Assembly: GCF_000715075.1 (NCBI RefSeq) | Contig: NC_134082.1 | Span: forward strand, 208,329,948 to 208,393,947 | Length of the DNA stretch: 64,000 nucleotides | Source: Nicotiana tabacum | Taxonomy: Eukaryota > Streptophyta > Magnoliopsida > Solanales > Solanaceae | Reading direction: 5' to 3' | Shown: positions 44,821-55,736 of the stretch, piece by piece | Numbering within the stretch: the stretch's first letter is position 1 | How the letters are laid out: every line of letters starts with the position of its first letter | Notes under the pieces: generated by a model | Databases searched by the model: none | Told to the model about the DNA's origin: nothing | Seen by the model: only the letters and a program-made list of their open reading frames with translations | Made by a program: the position numbers and the translations under genes

Positions 44821-45181
44821 CGATAAACAATGCTAGACAACTATCTAAAGAATGAATTCTTCTTCTCTCATATTATTTGTCAGAACATCTATTAGATATT
44901 ATATGGTTATATTGAGTTCTAACTGCCATTATTAAACTAGGTTTAGCCGGCTTGTTACATTCTTAAATTTGAGGTCCAAAGTGTTTGTCCCTTTTATCGG
45001 TTAATTTTAGCTAAAAACACTTCATCCAAAATATGTCACTACATAAATCCTGAGATAAGACATTAATTTTGTTCAATTTGAATATCAGTATTATCGAATA
45101 TATTTAAAACTATAGTTGCGTGAAAACGGATTGCTCTGAAAAATATACCAAAAAGTAAGAATACAGTAGCTATATTTCAGA
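44821..45181. other. AT-rich intergenic DNA
   Basis: No coding frame, repeat or RNA gene seen. The right end, atttcaga, is the target duplication of the following MITE. Confidence 0.5.
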
Positions 45182-45309
45182 TAGGGGTGTTAAATCGGCC
45201 AATTGAGTTGATTTTAAGCGTATTAAAATAAATTGAGTCAATTAATAACCGAGTTAATAACTCATCCAGAAGTTATTTGGGCAGAGATAGGCTGGATCAA
45301 GAAGGGCTA

Positions 45310-46236
45310 TGATGGGTTTTCAATGTCTTTGCCTTATACTTTTTATGTTTTGATGATCTAACAAACTTATTGTTGAGGACCAGATAGAGAACCTGGCTAA
45401 CTACACATCTCAAATGAACAAAGTCCAGTGTGATCTCCAGCAAATGAAGTACTACAAAGAGGAACACAATAGGGACCAAATCCCTTGGTGTTCTCTAACA
45501 GAAGTACAAGTCAACAATAGCTGGAATGCAAATGCAGAAAGTGACTGTCTGCATACTGTACATGCGACAGTGCAGCAGATAGTGCGGCAGTCACTTCTCA
45601 TTGGGAAGAAGCGTATATCAAGAATTGGCATCACCATTGTGATGTCTTTTGTAATATAACAACCTGGTGCAAGGCACACGATTTTCATTTGAGCATTTAG
45701 TGATATTCTCTCAAGCAGCAAAGTGTTCATCTAGCATTAAAGTCATAAGTGTGTCAAGAATAAGAAGACAACTCCAATAAAGGATCTGTTTCACAATGAG
45801 TCTATGTATATCCGTAGTTGAGTTGTAATCTTGTTATTTGTTCTTAATTGTAACTCATATCTTGCTTTCTTAGAAGTTGTGTTTTAGGAAACCCAAAAAT
45901 TACAAACCCTCTGAGTTTGTGTTGTGACTAGAGTTAGTCATAAGTTAAAGTCTTTGTAACTAGAGAGTAACAAAGTGGCTTGTGGTAAGAGTATCACAAG
46001 TTAGTTAAGTTGAAGTCTTTGTAATAGAGTCATTACCAAGTGGCTTGTAATAGTGAGATTACAAGTTAGTGAAGTTGAAAGCCTACCAGTGTAGGTCGTG
46101 GTTTTTGTCCCCTTGAGTGGGATTTTTTCACGTAAAAATCCCGTGTCTCTTTTACTTACTGCTTCATAAGGATTCTCAATAGAAATTCATAGAGGATCAG
46201 GTGCTCTATAGTTTGGTGGACTCATATAAGCTATCA
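45310..46236 (+). repeat. 5' LTR of element D
   Basis: 927 bp, pair of 53491-54419. It starts two bases within the repeat ctatga and ends ctatca, two bases ahead of the PBS. ORFs 45297-45479 and 45452-45730 recur in the 3' LTR by duplication. Confidence 0.95.
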
Positions 46237-46238
46237 AT

Positions 46239-46256
46239 TGGTATCAGAGCAGGTTC
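46239..46256 (+). other. Primer binding site of element D (initiator tRNA-Met)
   Basis: tggtatcagagcaggttc; the TGGTATCAGAGC core is the standard copia PBS complementary to plant initiator tRNA-Met. Confidence 0.93.
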
Positions 46257-46289
46257 TTTCTAAAAGGTTAACACCTAGAAAGAATCTCA

Positions 46290-48302
46290 ATAGCTGCTCC
46301 ACCCAACTTTGAGGAAGGACAATCAACCTACAGACCTTCTAGATTAAATGGTCAGTACTACGGCTGGTGGAAGACTCGTATACATGATTTTATAATGGCC
46401 AAAGATTCGGAACTATGGGACATCATCTGTGATGGTCCATATGTTCCTATGAAGAATCTTGGAGAAACTGGACCAACGGTGCCGAAAGACAAAAATGAGT
46501 ACAGTGATATTGATAGAAAAGCCGTAGAAAAAAACTATCGCACCAAGAAAATCTTGGTATGTGGTATAGGACCTGATGGGTAAAATCTTGGTATGTGGTA
46601 TTCTACCAAAGAAATATGGGAAACATTGCAAGCCACGCACGAAGGAACTACTCAGGTTAAACAGTACAAGATTGACATGCTCACCACTAAGTATAAACTC
46701 TTCAGGATGAAGGATGATGAGTCTATACAGGAAATGCACACTAGATTCACATCCATCATAAATAAGCTTCATTCACTTAGAGATGTTATTCCCAGAAACA
46801 AGCTTGTAATGAAAATTCTCATTGTTCTACCTAGTTCTTGGGAAAGTAATGTATATGCCATCACTGAAGCTAAAGATATACAAACTCTAACTATGGAGGA
46901 GCTGATTGGGAATCTGAAGACATACGAGATGAAAAGAAAGAAAGACAGTGAAATGAGAGAGCCAAAGAAGGAAAAGAACCTGGTACTCAAGGCTGAAAAT
47001 AGTGACTCAAGTGAAGAAGATAGTGATATGGCCTATCTTACTAATAGGTTTCAAAAGATGGTTCAAAGGAATGGTGGTATACCAAAAAGGGACAGTTAAA
47101 ATAAGGCAAGGAACAATGATCTCTGTCACGAGTGCGGAAAGCTAGGGCATTTCATCAAAGACTGTCCACTTCTAAAATAGGAGCAATACAAACAAAACCC
47201 TGACAAAGCAGCAAAAAGGAACCTGCTTCCAGACAAACGATTCAGTCGAAAAAGTGCAGCTGACAATATTCTGAAGCAGGCTCTTACTACTTGGGGAGAC
47301 TCCTCCGGTGAATCAGAAAGGGAACCAGATGCAGAAAATAGTTCCATGATGGTAGTGGAAACTGAAGCAACAAAATATGACTTACCGTTCGCGCTGATGG
47401 CTCAGTCTGACGATGATGAAGAAGATGAAAATGATGAGGTAAATTTCAGGGATGTTCAGAGAAATCTAAAATCCTAATCTTCTAAGAATTTATGGTCATT
47501 GGCAAATGTTCTAAATGATGCATATTATAGCCTTGATAATGATAAGAAGATCCTGACCATAGAACTAGGAGAAGCTGAATAATCTAGAGATAATTTGGTG
47601 GTCTGTGTAGTGGACCTAAATGACACCATAGCTAATCTTGAAAAGGAAAAGGAAAAGGAAATCTTAAATGAAAAAATAAATAGTGTAGAAAATAAGAGAG
47701 ATGACCTGATGGTAGTGGTTGTTAATTTGAAGGAAACCATAAAAGGTCTTAGCAATGAGAAACACACTCTGGAAGAGAAAATTACAGCTACTGAGCAAGA
47801 GAGGGATAACTTTTTGGTGATAATCACTGACCTAGAGGAAACCATTGAGGGACTCAATAGAGAACATAGGATTGTGAGTCTTGGAAAAGGGAAGAAAGTA
47901 GCTAGTGAGACACACATCAAGCTTGAAAAGGAATTAAATGATGTGAAAACTAGTCTATGTGGTGAACTTGAGAAAAATAGGCAACTTCAAGCTGAATTGG
48001 AGAAAGTAAAAAATCGATCTTGAGAAATCTCTGAAGTGGACCTGGTCCTCAGATGTTGTCATTGCCATGTACTTCAACAATAGTGAAAACATACAGGTAA
48101 TCAGGTTCTAAAGGATAAAACTCCCTACAACCTTCACAACAAGTACATCACTGTTCCTGATAACTGGCTGTGTACCCATTGTAGGAACAATGGGTACTTC
48201 AAGGAAAACTTCCAGGCCAGGGTTCAATCCTTTCAGAAAAACAAAGTATTTACTGAAAAAGTGACTACTAAAGAGGGACCAGGTACTGCTCGCAAAAAAT
48301 AA
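46290..48302 (+). pseudogene. gag of element D (UBN2-type, zinc knuckle, coiled coil)
   Basis: By comparison with this common Solanaceae family, translation should start at 46290, but the codon is ATA (ATA GCT GCT CCA). The frame gives YYGWWKTRIHDFIMAKDSEL, then a ~20-bp direct repeat (aaaatcttggtatgtggtat at about 46548 and 46583) brings in a stop at 46583. It resumes YSTKEIWETLQATHEGTTQV, MHTRFTSIINKLHSL and LVMKILIVLPSSWES, a UBN2/gag capsid signature. After stop 47099 comes the zinc knuckle CHECGKLGHFIKDC (about 47129-47170), then an acidic patch and a long coiled coil (about 47540-48020). A one-base insertion near 48013 breaks the frame; beyond it a second knuckle is degraded (CTHCRNNGYFKENF, His and last Cys lost). 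Confidence 0.85.
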
Positions 48303-48419
48303 ATATGTCCTGCATGGACTAGAAAAGCCCTCATCCATCCCTTTTCTCATAAAAAGGGACCCAAACTAGTTTGGGTTCCTAAATCTAACCCATGATTTAT
48401 ATGTATAGGGAACAGTGAG

Positions 48420-49700
48420 AAGCAGTGGACTACAGTGGTTCACGAACAGTGGATGCTAAAAACACCATGGAATGTCTCTCACTGAAAGCCCTGCAGAAAA
48501 GGGAATGTATCCTGTATATAAAAAAAGGAAAACGGGGGTGGTACATTCTCAGTGTTGAAAAGATGGAAAGTTTGTGTCACACTCAATTGAGAACATGTAC
48601 CCTGAGAGCTGCCTGAAGCACAATCTCTTGAGTGTGTCTCAAATCTGTGTTAAAGGGAGCAAAGTAGAGTTCTTATCAAAAATGCGCACAGTTACCAATT
48701 TGGTAACTGCTGAAGTGACCTTAATCGCCAAAAGAACAAGAACATCTACTTCGCTGACCTTAAATCCCATAAACTAATGATATGAGCTGCATAAAGGTTG
48801 TTGACAATGATGCAAAATATTGGCATAAAGGATTGGAACACTCAAGGCTCTCACTTCTGAATGAACAGATTTAGAAGAACCTGGTTCGTGGGCTGCCAAA
48901 ATTCAAGATCTACCTGGACACTGCTTGTTAGAGAAAAGGAAGAAACTTTTGAAGTATTTGTGACACTTGTCAGGAAAGATCCAAGTGGAGACGGAACTGA
49001 AGGAAGCATGTATTAGATCTGACCACGGGATAGAATATGTCAATGCCAAGATTTGATGAGTCTTGTAATGGAGATAGGATCACTCACAACTTCTCAACAC
49101 CAAGGACTCCACAACTAAATGGTGTTGTTGAAAGGAAGATCAAAACTCTGGAATACATGGAAATGGATAATGCTCATTGACAAAGGAATCGCCAAAAGTT
49201 TCTAGGCAGAAGCAATAAACGAGGCTTGTTACTTGGTGAATAGGTGTATAATTAGGTCCCTCCTCAAACAAAACCTTCATTGAGTTGCTCAATGGAAGTT
49301 TGATGTAAGAAGCAACCCTTCTAAGATACTTCCCTCAAAGCAAAGCCCACAAAGTCTACAACAAAAGGACACACTGTCTGGAAGAAAGTGTTCATGTGAT
49401 ACTCAACGAGACACCCTCATCTAACAAAGGAAGGAACAGTGATGATCAAGATGATGAACTACTTTTGGTCCCTGAGAAATATTTGTTGCTTCAATTGGGA
49501 AGGGTGACATGATGAGTTAGATGAAGGAGGCAGGTGAAGACAATGCAACATCCTCTTCCACTTCGCACGAGGAACCTGGTTGTTCATTTACTACCATTGA
49601 AGCTGAAGAAACTGTTGGAGATGTAGTGCAAGGTATTCCACAAGCAGTAGAACAAGGAGTGTAGGGAAATCTTTCCCCAGGTTCTCCACTAATCAAACTT
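48420..49700 (+). pseudogene. Protease and integrase remnants of element D
   Basis: Only fragments are readable in changing frames: LKALQKRECILYIKKGKRGW (about 48477-48540), KHNLLSVSQICVKGSKVEFL (about 48618-48678), then YWHKGLEHSRLSLLNEQ (GAG-pre-integrase, about 48820-48870), a stretch with SDHG near 49020, and AEAINEACYLVNRCIIRSLL (about 49208-49265). The DSG-type protease active site and integrase D-D-E spacing cannot be recovered because of deletions. The last part, with GDMMS, EEPGCSFTTIEAEETVGD (about 49505-49625), is the usual linker before RT. Confidence 0.65.
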
Positions 49701-49859
49701 CAGTCCCCACTTAGAAACACAAAAGGTCCCATCTACTTGATAACACAATCACTCCCCTTCTTTCTGGATCTAGACAAGAATTAAAATCCGAAAAATCCCC
49801 TAGACCCTTCTGTACTTCTATTCCAGACAAAACCTAAAATCAAATCCCAAGGGATCTTA

Positions 49860-50398
49860 CTTGAAGGCTGCCAAAAGAGTTTTGAAATACCTTAAGGAAA
49901 CACAAGACCTGGTCATGTATTACCCCTCAGGTGACAACTTTAAATCCCATTGGGTATGTTGATGCTAACTATGCAGGTTATCTTGTGGATAGGAAAAACA
50001 CTTTTGGAATGACCATTTTCTATGATCATCTTTTGGTGCACAAGGCAGCAAACTCAGTGGTCCCTGAAACTCTTGAAGCAGAATGTGTAGCTGTAGTATC
50101 CTATTAACTCTTATGGATTAAGCAACAATTGGAGGATTTTGGAGTATTCACTAATTTGGTGCCTCTTCTATATGACAACACCGGTACACTCAACTTGGCC
50201 AAGAATCTAGTTCAACACAAAAGGATCAAACACATTGATGTGAGGCATCATTTTCTGAAGGACAATATGGAGAAAAGGTTGATCTGTATGAAGTTCTGCA
50301 GCTCAGAAGACCAGATTCCAGATATATTTACCAAAGCCTTGCGTAGGGAACTCTATGAAAGAAACAAGGTGAAGCTGGGGGTATTGAAGCCAAGTTAA
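49860..50398 (+). pseudogene. RNase H of element D; reverse transcriptase deleted
   Basis: YLKAAKRVLKYLKETQDLVM (about 49860-49920) is the RT/RNase H connection, then VGYVDANYAGYLVDRKNT, a frame change, and LEAECVAVVSY (about 50070-50105). The open stretch 50129-50398 gives LYDNTGTLNLAKNLVQHKRI, KHIDVRHHFLKDN and SEDQIPDIFTKALRREL, the standard copia RNase H end. Between the linker at 49700 and 49860 only ~150 bases remain where the polymerase should lie. The element cannot reverse-transcribe itself. Confidence 0.88.
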
Positions 50399-50400
50399 GA

Positions 50401-51133
50401 ACCTGATTCTCCATCAGTTGGCTATGAAAATCACCTTCAGGTAAAATGAGCTAAAGTGTTTTCTAGCCAAGCCTAACTCACATTGATACCGTTGCAGGTA
50501 AACACGCATGACGATCATAGAAGTTAAAGGTGAAATTATGAATTGCGAAAGAAGAGTTGCTAAAATCATTTTCAAAAACTGGTCGGGCATCAGGTTCTTG
50601 TACCACAAGTTAGTAGTAATGTGTTGTTTTCCATACTTTCTAAAAAAAAAGGGTTAACAAAATTAATTCAACTGCCACATCATCCAACTTTTCAAAATCT
50701 GCATGGCATGTCTTGTCTTTCAAATCCATTCATCGCCTTTGCACGATAACGTTTTCCCACAGACCTACTGTCGTTTTCAAGACTGTTCAAAACCCGTTTC
50801 TCTCTCTTCTCATCATTAGCCCTTCTTCCCATAAAACTATTTTTACTCTCACAGCAAGTCATGAACCTTCATCTCCTTTGTATCTTTGTGATACTCTCCC
50901 CATCTCTTTTTTACTCAACTTCCCTATCAAATCCTTATATAATGGCAATCGAACAATCGGTTCCTTATTCCCCCATCAACACCACTCCCACTTCCCTATA
51001 ATTCTTAAAGTCATCTCCAAAAATTCACTCTTCCACTCTTTCCAATACTACTGCACCCACACCTATTTCCTCCTCATTTCTTATTGTTTTTTTTCTGTCA
51101 AACTCTGTCTCATTTCCATGTGTTGAGAACCCC
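50401..51133 (+). other. Spacer between pol and the 3' ORF of element D
   Basis: No recognisable protein. It is pyrimidine-rich from about 50660 (cttcccataaaactattttt, many ctctctt and cttcc runs). It may act as a leader for the extra ORF, as expected if that ORF is made from a subgenomic RNA. Confidence 0.45.
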
Positions 51134-52921
51134 ATGTCTCCTCATTCCTCTGATCCCACCAAAGAACACTTAGAAAGGGTCACCTCTCAGGTGTCATAGG
51201 TCTCTTAGGATGATCCTGATCAGTATCTGAACTCCTCCCCTTTGGACTTAGTGGCTCCCACAAAGTCACCAGAAAAGGAAGCAACGCACAATATCATGGC
51301 TATCGCTGCTGAAATCCTGTTGAATGAAAGAACCTATCTCTTATGTGAGTATCAGGAGGAAGAAACTCCATTCCTAGGCGATGAAAAAACCATGGTACTC
51401 TTCGAGTCTCTAATCCATGAAAATGTCCCAGAAAAACCTGCTGGAGGAACTGATTCTCTTCGGACAAAGCCACTCCTGAACCTCTTGATTATCCTAAATC
51501 CTTAGAATCATCTCCCAAGTCATCCTCTATCAGGTTGCAGCAGAAAGAGGGGTTCGAGTCTACATCGTAGAAAAGTAGGAGGAGTGTCAAGACAAGAAAG
51601 AAGAGGTTGATAAATCAAGGGAAAGTTGTTTCTGACAAGAGCATTCCAGTAGGTGAGGTTGACAAAGATGCTCTAAAGGAACCCGGTTCCTTAGTAAAAC
51701 AATCTATAAAAGCCCAGAAGTCTGTGGATGAAACTTTTGAGGAAGCTATTGAGAAACAAAGTAGAGCATCCATGAAGAGCAGCAATAAGTCTAAGAAGAG
51801 TCTAGTTGAGCAAGCTATGTCTGAAGATGATACTGTAGGGCTAGTAAGTTGGAAAGGGAAGTCTGTTAAAGGATCTAGAAAACGAAAATGGGAAACCGTA
51901 GGGGAACTTGGTTCTCTGAAGACCATGCCTAGTGACAGTGGTCTTTGGCAGGAGAGATTAGAACTCAGAAAGTCTTGTGGGGTCGTACGTTTGATCCAGC
52001 AATTTCAGAAATGGCTGGTATGAGGCAAATTTTGGAGATAGTGGAATTTCAGCAATGGGAGCACTTGTTTCAGGGGATCACGCCTTTGGTGTACGAAGAT
52101 GCGGTACAAAATTTCTATGTATCTCTCTTTACTTTTGAGGGGGATCACATCTGTGTGCTAGTAAATGGAGTAGACATTGTACTTGACGCTTTAGCATTGG
52201 GGAAGGTTCTCCAAATTCCATGTGAAGGAATGTCTTCAGTCAAAGGTGTCTGTGGTGTCAACTTTAGGAGAGCTATCATGAAAGAGCAAGCTATTCAGCA
52301 GGGGGAACAGGTGCATAAGAAGGTATTACTTCCTGAGTATCAGCTTCTCTTTGAACTGGTCAATAAGGTGCTCTTACCTCGTTATGAGAGGCGGTCTATT
52401 GCTACAAAATCTGATCTGGTCTTAATAGAGGCTCTTGACGAGTTTGTCCCAATCAATCTGCCATCAATCATGATCGATCATATGCAAAAGGTGGCAAACT
52501 GTAAAGGTGGGACTCATGGTCTACCATATGTCTTTCTACTCACTCAAGTGTTTATATTTTACAAGGTCCCCTTGGGTAATCCCAGAGGGGGCACATGCAA
52601 GCAAACCTTCTCTAAAACCACTCTGGAAAATGTGAGTGCATAGAAAGGGTTGGTGGAAGCATCTCGACCATTTCTCAGCTGATCGATGCTCAAAATACAG
52701 CTTCTGAAGAGATCAGAAGGTTGAGGGCACAGAATGCCATACTAGAAACTCAGCTCAGTCAAGCGGTTAAAGGACCCGGTTCTGTTAATGAAGAAGTTGC
52801 CCACCTGACAAAGCAAAATGATAAGCTTCACGCAAAACCGCTTGAAGAACAGTTGTCTGCGAATGCTCGACCTGGTTCTCAAAACCCTTGCTGCTTCTCT
52901 CTCCTAGTCCTCCTCTTCTAG
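51134..52921 (+). pseudogene. Extra 3' ORF of element D (envelope-like/PMD-like protein)
   Basis: Starts MSPHSSDPTKEHLERVTSQV at 51134, with early stops near 51197. It continues LDLVAPTKSPEKEATHNIMA to a stop near 51505, then a Lys/Ser-rich stretch (51607-52023) with an acidic/basic, nuclear-signal-like GSRKRKWETVGEL. A frameshift near 51945-52010 leads into 51945-52643, the longest open stretch of the element: WGRTFDPAISEMAGMRQILE, QWEHLFQGITPLVYEDAVQN and FYVSLFTFEGDHICVLVNGV, a region often labelled envelope-like or transposon-protein in Solanaceae copia elements. The end is coiled coil (SEEIRRLRAQNAILETQLSQ). No signal peptide or clear membrane segment precedes it, so a true envelope role is doubtful. 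Confidence 0.7.
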
Positions 52922-53490
52922 TGTCTCTTAGATACCCACTAGTGACCAGTGTATTCTGTTATGATGTTTTGTGGCTGCTGTTTCTACTTTTGTTTGCCTT
53001 CTTTTTGCTGATGGCATGCTGTACTTCACCATTACTGCTCCTGTTTTTCTTAGTCCATTGTTAATATCAATGAAACAACTCCTCTTTTTTTGCCTGTACA
53101 ATGTTGTTTTCCTTTGGCTTCTTTTTTCTGTCATGTTATGTGCACATATGTGGCATGAGTTGGTTGTGTTAAACTTCTTTATACTATTTGTCTGCTTGTG
53201 TATTTTTAATGATGCCAAAAGGAGAAAGATAGATAGTAGTGCAATTCATTATGACGTAGTATATGCACTATGATAGTAGATGTATGTATAGTCAACGACG
53301 GGGGATCAAAAGCAAAAGGTCAAGGGGAATCTGTGAAAATTGATGCAAAAATAGGGGATTTGATTAAGGGGGAATCAAAAGCAAAAAGTCAGGGGGAACT
53401 TGTGAAGTTTCTAGTACCTCATCTGGTTATTTCTGCTCAAAAATAAATACAATCAATGTCTGAGTTTGTCATCGTCAAAAAGGGGGAAAT
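52922..53490 (+). other. 3' UTR and PPT of element D
   Basis: A T-rich stretch, then gatgccaaaaggagaaagat, two copies of an aaagggggaatcaaaagcaaa-like motif (about 53300 and 53370), and the PPT aaaaagggggaaat at 53477-53490 directly before the LTR. Confidence 0.7.
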
Positions 53491-54419
53491 TGATGGATTT
53501 TCAATGCTTTGCCTTATGCTTCTTATGTTTTGATGATCTAACAAACTTATTGTTAAGAACCAGATAGAGAACCTAACTCACTTTGTACACATCTCAAATG
53601 AACAAAGTCCAGTCTGATCTCCAGCAAATGAACTACTACAAAGAGGAACACAACATGGACCTGATCCTTTGGTGTTCTCTGACAGAAGTACAAATCAACA
53701 ACAACTGGAATGCAAATGCAGAAAGTGACTGTCTGCATACTGTACACGTGACAGTGTAGCAGATAGTACGACAGTCACTTCTCACTGGGAAGAAGCGTGT
53801 ATCAAGAATTGACATCACCATTATGATGTCTTTTGTAATATAACAACCTAGTGTAAGGCACAAGATTTTCACTTGAGCATTTAGTGATATCCTCTCAAGC
53901 AACAAAGTGTTCATCTAGCATTGAAATCGTAAGCTTGTCAAGAATAAGAAGACAACTCCACTAAAGGATTTGTTTCACAATGAGTCTATGTATATCCTTA
54001 GTTGAGTTGTAATCTTGTTATTTGTTCTTAATTGTAACCCCTATCTTGCTTTCTTATAAGCTGTGTTTTTAGGAAACCCAAAAATCACAAACCCTCTGAG
54101 TTTGTATTGTGACTAGAGTTAGTCATAAGTTAATCTTTGTAACTAGAGAGTAACAAAGTGGCTTGTGGTAAGAGTATCACAAGTTAGTTAAGTTGAAGTC
54201 TTTGTAATAGAGTCATTACAAAGTGGCTTGTAATAGTGAGACTACAAGTTAGTGAAGTTGAAAGCCTACAAGTGTAGATCGTGGTTTTTGTCCCCTTGAG
54301 TAGGATTTTTCCAAGTAAAAATCCCGTGTCTCTTTTACTTACTGCTTCATAAGGATTCTCAGTAGAAACTTATAGAGCATCAGGTGCTCTATAGTTTGGT
54401 GGACTCATATAAGCTATCA
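53491..54419 (+). repeat. 3' LTR of element D
   Basis: 929 bp, TGATGGATTTTC to CTATCA, followed by the target duplication ggcta. Pair of 45310-46236. Confidence 0.95.
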
Positions 54420-54753
54420 GGCTAAAATTTGGGTCATAACCCAACCCGCCCTACTTTTACCAAGTTTTAGTTAATGTGCATTATTTTCTTATGAATTATT
54501 TAATTATCAAATAAGGGTTTTTTCTTTTATTATGATTATATATAACATATCAGACAAAAAAAATTAAAGATAATTTAGTAAAGTTATTCATTGATCAATT
54601 TGGGCTAAAAATCAGCCAAACTTCAAATGGTTAAGATAAATTGAGTCATGATGAGTCGAGTTCAACAAATAGCGGATCAATAATCTGCTCAACCTTGAAC
54701 GAGTTGGACAGATTAAATGAGTTTGAGATTAAATTGTCACCCCTAATTTCAAA

Positions 54754-55086
54754 CCACCAAATTAACCTTCAAAATCATGGAAAATGAATGAAGGATGCGA
54801 AAGTTCATTGTACCAAGTTTGACTAATGCAAGAAAACAGAGTTGATCACAATAGAAGCAAAATCTAAAGATTCAGAGACATTGGGATGACTCTTCGGTTT
54901 ATTTATGCAAACGTTGTCCACACCTGAAGTTCAACTCAAGATAGGACGAAGTCAAATCGAGTATGATGCTTATTGCCTCATATACCAATTAAGGTTTGGA
55001 AAATAATCGTTGCGGTTGAGTTGCAAGTATTTCAAGCGAAAAGGCCGAGAATTTGATCGAAAGAACAAAAGCAAATAGAAGATTAC
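54754..55086. other. Intergenic DNA downstream of the AAA-ATPase and LINE
   Basis: No coding frame, repeat or RNA gene recognised. Moderately AT-rich single-copy-looking sequence. Confidence 0.4.
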
Positions 55087-55625
55087 AAACAACGACAATA
55101 AACACCGTGTAATCTCACAAGTAAGGTCTGGGGAGGGTAGTGTGTATGTTGACCTTACTCCTACTTATAAGGTAGAAAAAATATTTCTGATAGACACTCG
55201 ACTCACGAAAAATAGTTACAAAAATAAAATAAAATAAACCGTAGCACTAAGCAGTAACAACAACAAGATAGTAAGAAATCGAAACGAAAAGAACAACAGA
55301 TAAAAAAGGACTAACACTAATATTCTCGACTACCTACTAGCTGTCTACCTTGATTCTCGACCTCCACACCTTCGTATCAAGGGTTATGTCCTCGGTATAA
55401 GCTGAAGTAACATCATATGCTGCCTAATCACATCACCTCAATACTTCTTTGGCCTGCCTCTACCTCTTCTCAGCCCCTCTAGCGCCAACCTCTCACACCT
55501 CGTCAATGGGGCATCTGCGTTTCTCCTCTTCAAGTGCCCAAATCATTTAAGCCGAACTTTCCGCATCTTGTCCTCCACCGAAGACACTCCCACTCTAGCC
55601 CGAATATCTTCATTTGATCTTAAGG
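55087..55625 (-). mobile_element. LINE (RTE-like) 3' end with SINE-like tail
   Basis: The minus strand encodes [40 protein letters not shown] and [14 protein letters not shown], the C-terminus of a plant LINE reverse transcriptase, with two Trp codons now TGA. The 3' UTR has GTTGTTGTTAC, then GAGTCGAGTGTCTATCAGAA and CTACCCTCCCCAGACCTTAC, and ends in a (TTG)n-like run near 55090. This tail is the one shared with tobacco TS SINEs. It is a 5'-truncated fossil just downstream of the AAA-ATPase. Confidence 0.82.
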
Positions 55626-55736
55626 TTACAATGATATAAGAGTAATAAGACTATACATGGAGAAGCCCCAATCCCCTGACCGCCAAAAAAAGAGAAGGAA
55701 AGATCGGGTAGGTGAAGTTGAAAACATATGGAAACA

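Larger units (their letters stand above)
45310..54419 (+). mobile_element. Element D: Ty1/copia (Sirevirus-like) retrotransposon, internally deleted
   Basis: LTRs at 45310-46236 and 53491-54419, both TGATGG...CTATCA, with an exact 5-bp target duplication ggcta (45305-45309 and 54420-54424). The PBS is tggtatcagagcaggttc (initiator tRNA-Met type) and the PPT aaaaagggggaaat. The order gag, remnants of protease/integrase, RNase H, then an extra ORF before the 3' LTR fits the Sirevirus clade. The LTRs differ at roughly 30 of the first 330 bases, making it older than A and B. Protease, most of integrase and nearly all of RT are missing. Confidence 0.93.
45182..54745. mobile_element. hAT-like MITE (45182-45309 and 54420-54745), split by copia element D
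   Basis: The ends are TAGGGGTG and TGTCACCCCTA, inverted repeats, flanked by the 8-bp direct repeats ATTTCAGA (45174-45181) and ATTTCAAA (54746-54753), one mismatch. Without element D it is about 450 bp and has no transposase. The 8-bp duplication and TIR fit the hAT superfamily. Confidence 0.75.

Noticed and set aside
51134..52921. Retroviral envelope gene
   Set aside because: No signal peptide, cleavage site or transmembrane segment; the content is coiled coil, Lys-rich and PMD-like.
55090..55215. Independent TS SINE insertion
   Set aside because: The tail is continuous with the LINE 3' UTR, and no A/B boxes of a tRNA-derived SINE head are seen.
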